From assembly GCA_950295325.1 (NCBI GenBank), contig OX485803.1, positions 69,829,554 to 69,893,553 on the forward strand: DNA of 64,000 bases. Direction: 5' to 3'. Origin of the DNA: Polytrichum commune (taxonomy: Eukaryota; Streptophyta; Polytrichopsida; Polytrichales; Polytrichaceae). The translations under genes were made by a program, and so were the position numbers. This document shows, piece after piece, positions 54,868 through 64,000 of this stretch. Numbering within the stretch: position 1 is the first letter of the stretch; each line of letters begins with the position of its first letter. The notes under the pieces were generated by a model, which was given only the letters and a program-made list of their open reading frames with translations, had not been told where the DNA came from and made no database searches.

Positions 54868-55530
54868 CTCGTCCGCCGCTATCGTCAGCAGGTCCTCCTC
54901 CTCGGCCGTGATGCAGTCAAAGTGCTAATAGAGGTGCAGAATGAAATGGCAGAGGAACGAGGGTTTCCGGCCTACATTGGGGAGGGCCCGCCCTACTATT
55001 TCGTGAATTATCAACCCCCAATTCACGGGCCGGACTCCGGACATAGCACCGAACAGGGTGTTAGCCATGGTAAGGCTAATCCGCTTAGGCTTGTCTGGGT
55101 TAAGGATGGGCAGGAGGAACTCTAAGACCCTCTGCTCTCAAAGGTTCCGGCAGTTCCAGGGGTGAAAGCCGTCCTTCGGATCCGCGTCCCCTCTAAACTT
55201 CCCGGCGAACACGCCATCGCGGCGGCCAGCCCATCCCTCTGCAATTCCCCTCGGAAACCCGTAGACCCTATTCCAAACTTCCGGAGTCCAACTATCCGGA
55301 TCCCTCCTCTTGGTTCCTAGCCACCGATTTCCTCTCTCAAACTTGAACTCCCGGAGGGTATCTTCCGCTCGGAGGTTCTAGGATTTGGAGAGCAACCCCG
55401 CGCAACCCATAACCCGGAGATCCTCTGCTAGCTCCTGCAGCTCCCCGTCCTCCTTCAGAATTGCAGGGATGAGGGCTTTGAGCGGAATTGGGATGGGTTT
55501 CCTCCGATCCTCTTCCCGTGCTTCCGGCAT
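54868..55530 (-). pseudogene. Gag-like gene, 5' half
   Basis: Minus-strand frame from an ATG at 55530 (MPEAREEDRRKP) to the transposon insertion point, with three in-frame stops (SKS-stop-NLRAED, CRNL-stop-EQRVLE, HLY-stop-HFD). Visible stretches include WNRVYGFPRGIAEGWAG and NTLFGAMSGVRPVNWGLII. It continues in phase into 24454-25737 after the TGAC duplication is counted once. The helical, pol-less character resembles Gag-like or plant transposon-associated proteins; family not firmly recognised. Confidence 0.5.
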
Positions 55531-56417
55531 TTTCCTATCTCCCGTTAACTTCTATCTCAACTACGGAAATTCTCTCCCCTCTGGATTCCCTCTCTTCCGC
55601 CCAAGTGCTACAGAGTCCCGGCAAACCAACTGCCGGTAACTGGAAATTGTGGAGTCCCAGCAATCCAACTGTTGGCGGCTTGAAAAAAAAACAACCTCAC
55701 CACTCGTTCTCTCAACAATTTTCCTCTTGTGAACAAAAAAAAAAAGTGGGGAGGAGAGGGAAGGGACCCTTAAATATCCTTCATTCCCTTGTTACTGTTC
55801 GTTTTAATGGAAAACGGTTGCCAACCGTTTTCCGACGGTTTTCCCCTAACCGTCACAAGTCCGTTGTAACCGCCACTTCCGGACCGTTGGTTAATCTTGG
55901 CGTAACCGTTACTTGGTCCGGACCAGCGGTCCGGACCATGATCAAACGGTCCCCCTAGTCCAACTTGCCGGACCGGTAATAATACCCCTTTTTATCATTT
56001 TTATCGTGCGAGGCGGATTTAGAACGCCTTATTTCCTAGTATAATTAATTTAATCTAAGAGACCCTATTATCCTTATACGAGCAGGGTAAAATACAGAAA
56101 ATGAATCCGTATTTCCGTATTTCCGTAGAATATTGGGCTCCCACACTCTGCACAATATATTCATAGTATAAATATTTATAGTATACATCAAAGTTCATTT
56201 CGTTGCAAATTCGTTGCCACTCATGCAAATGATGGTTCATCTGCGAGAACGCGATCGTTCGTGCTTGCCATCTGTCGGCCTGCACGCCATCTGCCTTTGT
56301 AGTTTCCTTTCCGTTCGGACTGCCTGCCTACCATACTTCCACGCGCTGTTGTGGTTAGACTGCGTATCAACCACAACCACCTCTTCCCACCTAGGCTTTT
56401 GTTCCACAAACATGTTC
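55531..56417. other. Non-coding flank with AACGG/CCGTT repeats
   Basis: Upstream region of the gag-like gene. About 55790-55950 is dense in aaccgttttcc, ccgtcac and gtccggac words, including the near-palindrome tggtccggaccagcggtccggacca. This could be the LTR or promoter of the retroelement, but no LTR boundaries were found. 56000-56417 shows nothing definite. Confidence 0.4.
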
Positions 56418-57421
56418 TCATCCTAGCCGGAGGTTATATTGCCCTATTGGGGCCTCTACAAAACATCCCTCCCACGCGCAACCTACATGCCCCACGGGGT
56501 CATCCATGTATTTGCATTGCATAGTGTTGCCAAAATTTAGTGCATTCCCCGCTGGCATTTTGCACACCTCCCTCATTGGAGTGGTGATATATGTTGGGGC
56601 TATCGTGTGCACATCAACCCATTCCCAGTTTGGCCACACTGCAATAACAATGCAGTGTTGCTTTTCAATGTCCCACCATTATCTGGCGACTGGCATCCTC
56701 CCGCTTCCCCATAGGGCCCCCCACAACTACTGGCAACAATCCTTTGTGAACAAGGGACGGATAGAGTCGTCTCCAAGTATGCAATCCCGTCTAAGCTCTT
56801 TTTCTCTGCGAAACACACGACTAGAATCGTATTTGCGCAGACCTTTGCGAGGACGTATTGTGGCCAACAAAGCTGACTGTGTTTGTTTATACCGCCATCC
56901 ATGATCCCACAAGCTTACTTCTTCATGGAGAACTCGACGAAGGGGCCATCAACGCAAGGAAAATCTCCATGTCAACAAGACCTCCAACGGAAGCAAAGAA
57001 TTCAAGATGCAAACGCCAACATCATCGAGGCCAAGGGGGTTGGCATCAACACATTCACAAGGATCAGAGTTTCTACAAATGTCATTTGCCACCGGGACAC
57101 CAAGCTCGTTAAGTAGAACAACATTAAGGCCCACCCATTGCTCCTTCCCGAAACCGGCACACAATGGAATGTCTCCGTGATCATTCCCGAGATGTTGAGA
57201 ATGTTCGAGCACTTCCAAAGATTCATGGGAGGATGTATCCCCAGACACACCCAACACGTTTGTACCGTCAATAGAGTCCGCCGAGGGGAAGAGAGTTCAC
57301 ATTCACTATCAAAGATTGATGCATTCGTTGACAAATCAAATGCACTATTTCCCATATCCATTGCCATCCTACCTAAACAAGTCACCATGGAATGACCAAC
57401 CCCACATCCGATGTCATGCAT
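56418..57421 (-). pseudogene. Remnant of a divergent DUF7869-type gene (exon-1 part), copy 3
   Basis: Minus-strand fragments include ATIRPRKGLRKYDSSRV and SIRPLFTKDCCQ, matching IRPRKGLRKYD and IREVATKDCC of copy 1. Upstream fragments carry GRSNGWALMLFYLTSLV-type translations of the region equivalent to NDSGVAVAEGIC. Frames are broken repeatedly. The exon-2 part with GHTHDDID is missing. It lies just left of the terminus at 57592, so the copy-2 element may have inserted beside or into it. Confidence 0.65.
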
Positions 57422-57591
57422 ACAAGAGCGGACTCACTATATGTGTATACATATGGTGTGCAATTCAAAAATAAGTATTTGGGTACCATTGGAGGACCTC
57501 ATATATAAACGCAACGAGCATTCCGAAACAATACAATGTCATATGCAAACAATCTTTATTCTCCCATATCAATAGACATGGCCATGTCATT

Positions 57592-57619
57592 AACATTATA
57601 TTCGTTAATTTGAGACTTT
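57592..57619 (+). repeat. CMC-like family terminus, copy 2
   Basis: AACATTATATTCG then TTAATTTGAGACTTT: three differences from the giant element's 28-bp terminus, followed by the same TCTCAAATTAATATATGG hairpin arm. The partner terminus is not found before the window end. Confidence 0.85.
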
Positions 57620-58136
57620 CTCTTGTCTCAAATTAATATATGGACCACAACAACGTGAATTCGCCCGTAATTATATTGTCAACAATCTCAAATATATTAT
57701 CAGTCTAATATCCCCAAATCAGTGGTTGGCGATATAAGCACATTGGGTAGAACACTTGAAACCAACTTCACCACCAAAACCACAAGGGTAGAGCACTTGA
57801 AACGAACCTCACGAAAGAAATCATATAGAATGTTATTTATTATTAGCATACGAAGTAAAATATAGATACTACAACCTTGGAAGCGTCGTGCAAAAAATGC
57901 ATATTCATTCAACCCAACAATTTAGTCCCAAACAAAAAATAAAATAAAGTTCACATTTGTTATGAAATATTGTATATAGATATTCATCCAACCCCAATGG
58001 AGTTGGAGCGTTCCTAAGTTCAACCCACACTCTATCTTTATTTTGAGGAGCACACATATGACTAATATGTGCCTACTATAGTTACATATGGAACTATAAT
58101 TATTATGATAACACAATCCTACCAACTTCTCATTCA

Positions 58137-61100
58137 ACGTGACATGCTTCTTGTTCGATCCAAGCAAAGTTGTCTTTAGCAAAAGTTATGTACTTTTGAG
58201 GGATGGACACTGATCCACTATGATTTTTCCGTGGTTTTCATGCTATGAATATGAAATCTGTATCTATCCAAGATGGACCGTGCTCAGAATCCACCTTCCA
58301 CCGAAAGTTTGGGTTTGTATCCCAGCCCATGTAATGCCGAACCACATCTTCATTCCGTGCCGTCGGTCGGTAGTACTCCACCTCAATTTGCCGAAAATGA
58401 GGGCTGGAAGTTGCAAAATTTGATTTGGACAAAGCTCTTGCCATCCACACTGGCTTTGCATATGTCTCATTTCCAAAACGCAAAATAAGCATATAGCCTT
58501 CATGACAATCCACTGCAGTGCGGAAAGATGGTGGGGGAAGATTACCAGCAGGCCCGACGTAATGGTCATCCACATCAAACTCCTCTCAACCCTCTCCATT
58601 TCCCAAAATGCTAGCCTCCAAAGCATGTACATTGACACGTGTTTGTGGCCAAAACCCATGCCTCAAAGTAAGGGGTGTATCTTGGTGAAGGTTTGCCAAG
58701 GCGCCACGAACACGTGTCTAATACTGTATCCAACTCCCGTAACGAAGCCAACACGATCCACTAACATCCGCTACCCTCAAACTCTCCCAATATTGTATGA
58801 AGCCTGATATGCCTTTTACAATATCCTCCAAATTCTTCATGGGTATTGATTTGCAAGGCTTAGGCTTCCTGTTTGGCAACATCGTCCTTCCCTCCCCATC
58901 AACATGCCATACAAGAAGACCCTCCGGTGGGCTCCAGTCTTGTGTCGTGTACAACAACTTGTATTGCATGGCGGGGACACTATCGTCACGCATGTAGAAC
59001 CGGAATTGTTGTGCCTTCATATGTCCGATCAATCAGTGAGCTCCACTTCAAATATACGGTTCTATAAATGCCTTGAAGTCGGGCACCTCCTCGATCATAT
59101 GGAGGATGACGGGAGCGTTCTCCAAATCCATGTACGACTTCATCAACAATGGAATTGTTGGGAAATCCTCCTCTGACAACTTCATGCTCCACCGCCCAAA
59201 ATATGCATCAATATCATTATGCGTGTGACCTACCAACAAAAATGACACAAAGGCTTCCTTGAAAATGCCTTTCGCAACCAACAACGACCAATATGCATAA
59301 ACATATATCATTTTATTGTCCTTGGCACAATGCTCCAATTGGACACGCAAAATTGGGGGCAAATTCGTGGCAATCACATCTTCACTTGGTGGCTCCGGCA
59401 ACGAGTGCAGACATACATCTTTTCCATCCAAGACCACTTCATATAGAGGTGTTGACCCCGTGTTATCAAATAACAATCTTGAAGAATAGGACGGCGGTTT
59501 CTCCAAATCACGTAAAAGCTTTGCAAATGATCCTATTGTGTGGTTTGAATCCGCCGGATAGAAATTGAGAGCATAATGAACAAACTTGACATCACCGTGT
59601 CTATGTACAATCATTCCTGCAATGCCAACCTAACGGTTTAATATTCAACTATAAAAATATTTACATGGTGTACATCCATGGCCCCAAGTACAATCCTACA
59701 AGCACAAAGTTGTGTTTAGGTAATGCGATGCAATTGTTTTCAAATTCACCTGTAACCGATACATGTAGCTTAAAAAACCCGTCTGTGGCTTTGATTCGAT
59801 TTGCAAAACAATGGTGAGGTTCTTTTGGCATGGTCCATTTTGTCATGGATGATTGTAAGGACCTTCGAGGGTCTGGTGATGGACAAAGCTCTATTTGTGT
59901 AGTAATCATTACGGTGTGCCTCTTATATGTTCACATGCTTGAAATAGTTCAATTGATGTGTTGCATAAGACTTTGTCCCCATCGTGTGTGCATCTCGAAG
60001 GCGCTTCAACTTCTCGCATTTGGAACAACGGGCAAATTTGTTGCCTCGTCTTTTTGTGATGTATTCGCTAAAGTTTGATTTTTTTTATTGCACTCAATTT
60101 TGACAACGAAATTGAATCCAATCCGACCTTCTCACCAACTGCGTTTACGTCCAACAATTCCACAACCTTTTCACCGGTTGCGAGTGTGCGTGTTTTGTGC
60201 GGCATTGCATCGGCAAGGGGGACAATGATGGTTGCCAGAGTGGCAGTTGCTTGCCTCGTTGCTTCCCTGGGTTTCTTTAAGCCCATGTTCCCATGGTGAC
60301 GGGACCGGCGACTCTCCTTGGCATACACGGTTTGTCTATAAAATTCCGCTTTCGATACACCGTGAATGATGTACCATGCCGTACAACACACGTCTATGCT
60401 TTCAAGGGTGATGACCTTGCGACCCGTTCCGTTCACATGTATCGCCCTATGAACATTAAGTTTTTTGGTGGATCTTAGACGGAAATCTCCAAGTCACATT
60501 TCTTCGCGGATGGCCTTCATTTTATCCCTTGGGAATAATTGGCAACAACGATATACACAACAATCCTTTGTGGCAACTTCTCTTATAGACTCTTCACAGA
60601 GCAACCTTTGACGTTTACACTCATTTGCAGACGGAGTAGAACGTGCCAATGTATCATACTTCCGTAGGCCTTTGCATGGCCAAATGTTTGTTTGGAACTC
60701 CTTTTGGATTTGGATGTGTCGTCGCTCATGGTCATGCAAGCTAACACCCTTAATCGTCACTTTCCTCAATGGCCACCTATGAGTTGTATTTACTTCGGAA
60801 TGAACGAGCGATTCCAATATAACAACTCCAACGTCCTCGGTGCCAAACGGGTTTTCATCAATGCAATCTTGTGGATGGGTGTTACAACAAATACCCTCCG
60901 CCACAGCAACTCAACTGTCATTAACAAGTACCACCTCTAAATTCACCCATGAAGCTCGTAAAAGCCCCACACATTCCACAATGGGGCAAAAAGGTACAGA
61001 TGGTGAAGGACCCCCCAATTGACCTTCATCTGCACTGTCATCAAAAGTAGCCTCCTCGATAATGTCTAGTTCATCCCTAGATGCAGATAGGGTGGTGCCC

Positions 61101-61165
61101 ATATCTTCAAAGAAGGAATCACCTCTTTCACCAACTCCCTCCATTGCGCCTACACACATGCACAT
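58137..61165 (-). pseudogene. DUF7869-type putative transposition protein, copy 2
   Basis: Same layout as copy 1 and same distance from its terminus. Exon 1 starts MCMCVGAMEGVG at 61165 and here reads ECVGLLRASWVNLEVVLVNDS before an in-frame stop near 60911. Exon 1 ends KATDGFFKLHVSVT, and the intron uses gttacag|gtga ... ctgcag. Exon 2 keeps FLLVGHTHNDIDAYFG and QLEHCAKDNK (Asn of DNC replaced by His). Frameshifts split it at about 59045, 58720 and 58575, so it is inactive. Comparing copies shows which changes are decay. Confidence 0.75.
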
Positions 61166-61329
61166 GAAACCTCAACAAAGATGGACACAATGTAAGGGTC
61201 CAAAAGAATAAAATATTAGAAATGCAAGACATCATGATCATTGGGGACACTGAGGCCCAAGACATGTCCAACACAACTACAATGTGAACTCCCAATCATG
61301 TGCAACAGTCCAAAAAATGTTCCACAACA

Positions 61330-61565
61330 TATTTTTGGAAGGGATTTGGGTCAACCGACCTAAACCCTGTGGCAGGATGGATTGAGGGTCATCCAAAGCT
61401 CGCACATGGGGTGGAACGGGGTTTGGATCGACCGACTCAAACCTTGTACCATGATGGGTTCAAGTTCGTACTCAGTCCGTACAAACCTTCTCACATGATG
61501 GGTTCAGGGCCATTCACAATTCGTTCACGCTGTGGGAAATAGTTTGGGTCGACCGATCCAAACCT
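61330..61565. repeat. Degenerate dyads upstream of copy 2
   Basis: Three mutated dyads at about 61335 (atttgggtcaaccgacctaaac), 61420 (gtttggatcgaccgactcaaac) and 61541 (gtttgggtcgaccgatccaaac). Same position relative to the DUF7869-type gene as the array at 29531. Confidence 0.85.
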
Positions 61566-61925
61566 TCTCAGGGTCGATCTAAATCCGCCCACACTGGGGG
61601 GGAAACTCAAGTATGTGAGCGGAGAGCGGAAAATTTAGATTATATTGGGAAATTTTCGGAGAAGCAGTGCCTATTTCCGTGGAATTAGAGATAGTTTGAA
61701 TTCAATATGTTGGAAAGGCACCCCATTCCCGTGGACTTAATAACCAAAAATTGTTCGAAATACACAAAATATTTTATTAGTCAACAAAATGTAGCCAACC
61801 TGAAGACTTACAAAAATGGGTAGTCAGTTCAAGTAGCTATATACTATAGTTTAAGGCCATCTACATCCTATCTGCCGGGCATGTCCAATATGGGTAAAAT
61901 GATCCAAAGAACATGCCATAGATAT
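61566..61925. other. Spacer, no gene seen
   Basis: AT-rich, without recognised coding sequence, dyads or a terminus matching the family's right end. Confidence 0.4.
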
Positions 61926-62129
61926 TCTCTGCACCATAACCTCACAACTTGAAAATCTGGCCTAACCTCAAAAGATCAGATTTGAAGTAGAAACCAACAA
62001 ATTCACAATCACAAGCCAAATACAACTCAAGGCCATTGAACCTCACAAGTTGAAAATCTGGCCTAACCTCAAAAGATCAGACTTGAAGTAGAAACCAACA
62101 AATTCACAATCACAAGCCAAATACAACTC
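61926..62129. repeat. Tandem duplication, two units of about 100 bp
   Basis: cctcacaacttgaaaatctgg ... acaactcaag occurs at about 61940-62030 and again at 62041-62130 with very few differences. A recent duplication; no coding role. Confidence 0.92.
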
Positions 62130-62359
62130 AAGAGCAAACAAAATATGAAGAGAGGCCGAGAGATGCACCTTTAGTGAAGCTTGCATGAATTGGAGCTTGC
62201 AACCATTTGTGGCCGATATATAGTTGCCCAACTCATTGCATTTGTTAAGGGGCTAATGTGAAAAGGGAGAAAGGTGAGGTGTCTATGATTGGTAGTATAT
62301 TTGGTTTGATTGCCTTGTATTAAAGGGGTGAATCAAAACTCGATTAGAGGATCCGGGCT

Positions 62360-63010
62360 AGACCACCATATGATGAACCCCTCATCCAATACATGGCCCC
62401 CTATAACTAAGACCTTGAACTAACTAGCCGAGAGCCTAAACAAACATAACCTTGAAGCTTTCACATTCATCCAAAATATGGCCCCCTATAACTAAGACCT
62501 TCACTAACTAGCCGGGAGCCTAAACAAACATGACCTCTAAGCTTTCACATTGATCCAAAATATGGCCCCATATAACTAAGACCTTGAACTAACTAGCCGA
62601 GAGCCTAAACAAACATAACCTTGAAGCATTCACATTCATCCAAAATATGGCCCCCTATAACTAAGACCTGCACTAACTAGGTGAGAGCCTAAACAAACAT
62701 AACCTCTAAGCTTTCACATTCATCCAAAATATGGCCCCCTCTAACTAAGACCTTACACTAACTAGCCCTTACACTAAGACATTAGACTACCTAGCCGAGA
62801 GCCTAAACTAAAAGAACTTGAAGGCTTTCACATTCATCCAAAATATGGCCCCTCTAACTAAGACCTTAGACTACCTAGCCGAGAGCCTAAACTAACAGAA
62901 CTTGAAGGCTTTCACATTCATCCAAAATCTGGCCCCTCTAACTAAGACTCTACACTAACTAGCCGAGAGCCTACCCAACAAAAAATCTAACCTCCCCCCT
63001 TCATACAAAA
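62360..63010. repeat. Tandem repeat array, about 85-100-bp units
   Basis: About seven imperfect units containing cattcatccaaaatatggcccc, ctaactaagacctt, actaactagccgagagccta and aacaaacataacctt-aagctttca. Unit length drifts through small deletions. No gene. Confidence 0.9.
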
Positions 63011-63080
63011 TGTGGCCACTTAGATTCCGAGAGGCTAGGCCTTTGAAGGGTAATGGACCAGATTTCGCATTGTTTTGTAT

Positions 63081-63108
63081 AACACTATATTCGTTAATTG
63101 GAGACTTT
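63081..63108 (+). repeat. CMC-like family terminus, copy 4
   Basis: AACACTATATTCG then TTAATTGGAGACTTT, close to the giant element's terminus and followed by a matching hairpin (GGAGACTTTGGAAAGTCTC). Marks the left end of another family member that runs off the window. Confidence 0.85.
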
Positions 63109-63737
63109 GGAAAGTCTCAAAATAAATTGGACCCGTAGTTTCGGATGCGAATATTGTGAACGTAGGGAACATGGGGAACAATGGCAACATAATGTTCGAA
63201 AGATCCATATGTGATGAATATATATGTTTCTAAATATAGTAATTATTTGGGGTATAATCAAAACTACGCCAACACAATATTCCAATGTCACAAATTCACA
63301 ATTATTTTGTATTTTTTATTTTGTATTGAACAAAATTAACGAATCTATAAATAGCCATCTGATTTTATATCTAGGGACTCTTGGATGCGTATCCCAAACA
63401 TAACATCTTAGCCAATTGTGGGTGAATTGAACGGCACATCCCAAACGCAACAATATTAAAATAATTTGACAGTGTGTATAAGAAAATGCAAATTAGCATT
63501 TGCAATATAATTATATAGTTTGGACTCCACATCCGTAAACACAAACATATAAAAAACATTTGATAGCGCATGTGAAGTTGGATTCCACATCCGTAAATCA
63601 ATACAATCATGATATATAATTGTAATCTATAAAATTGCTATAAAATGTATCTAATATAGTATTCGACCCCAATGTCATATATTTCATGAAAAACCAAGAC
63701 ACATTTCAAATAGTTGTGGTCCAACCCTACGTCAATA

Positions 63738-64000
63738 TCATTCTCCCTCTTCATCTTCAGCTTCATCTTCAGCTTCATTTCCATTCTCGACATCGTTTTC
63801 TGCAGCAGCAATACGTGCCAAATTGTCTTTGGCAAAATCTATATGTTTTTGGGGAATGGTCATTGTCTCTGATTTGGAACCTTTGCGTGGTTTCCAAGCA
63901 CAAAGTATGGTATCTGTGTTTATCCATATTGGTTCGTATGCTGAGTCCATTATCCATTTGAAACCTTTTTTGGTGTCCCACCCTAAATATGTGCGGAGCA
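63738..64000 (-). pseudogene. DUF7869-type gene, copy 4 (C-terminal part, cut by window end)
   Basis: Minus-strand frame ending ...NEAEDEAEDEEGE-stop at 63738. It contains WINTDTILCAWKPRKGSK-type and PQKHIDFAKDNLARIA segments homologous to the end of copy 1 (IPQKYITFAKDNLARIAEEA). The acidic tail is an extension absent from copy 1. The open frame continues beyond the window, so it may be intact there; typed as pseudogene only because it is partial. Confidence 0.6.

Overview
The window looks like nuclear DNA from a green plant lineage. The clues are spliced genes, interstitial CCCTAAA (Arabidopsis-type telomere) repeats, a plant-style BED/DUF659 hAT transposase and a Ty3/gypsy chromovirus whose primer-binding site begins TGGTATCAGAGC. 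An IRG-like GTPase and the very high transposon load would suit an early-diverging streptophyte (charophyte alga, bryophyte or fern), but the species is not resolved from sequence alone. Almost nothing here is ordinary host sequence: the window is a nest of mobile elements.

Layout. 1-5066: a foldback hairpin, non-coding DNA and one intact single-exon gene for an IRG-like, probably N-myristoylated dynamin-type GTPase (2073-3392). 5075-22962: a 17.9-kb hAT transposon with CAGGGTTGTCTAT termini and an 8-bp target duplication (GGTACACT). It carries an intact transposase gene, three strand-biased C/G minisatellites, a coiled-coil/RING-type gene, a small acidic ORF and a protein-kinase-like gene. 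The RING and kinase genes are each broken by a solo LTR. 22971-25737 and 54868-55530: the two halves of one decayed gag-like gene. Between them, at 25742-54863, sits a second giant transposon of 29.1 kb with perfect 28-bp terminal inverted repeats (AACACTATATTCG...) and a 4-bp duplication (TGAC). Removing it re-joins the split reading frame in phase.

The 29-kb element has CMC-like (CACTA/Chapaev-like) ends. It encodes (i) a two-exon DUF7869-type protein on the minus strand, probably the transposition protein; (ii) a long multi-exon plus-strand gene combining a ParB-like domain, a permuted N6/N4 DNA-methyltransferase-like domain, a charged coil and, in phase, an FCP1/NLI-type HAD phosphatase domain; and (iii) a final Lys/Glu-rich reading frame. 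Its introns and subterminal regions are full of a 20-bp dyad, TTTGGGTCG-NN-CGACCCAAA, whose arms are conserved and whose central two bases vary. I saw this dyad only inside elements of this family, so I propose it as a cis site for an element-encoded protein, perhaps the ParB-like one.

A single chromovirus family (973-bp LTRs, TGTCGC...GCGACA) has hit both giants five times: one complete but pol-defective copy (29751-36807), one copy deleted through CATTG microhomology (44288-48801), and three solo LTRs. Every copy has its own 5-bp duplication, and excising the copies in silico restores the interrupted exons. 56418-64000 holds three further copies or remnants of the DUF7869 element family, the last running off the right edge.
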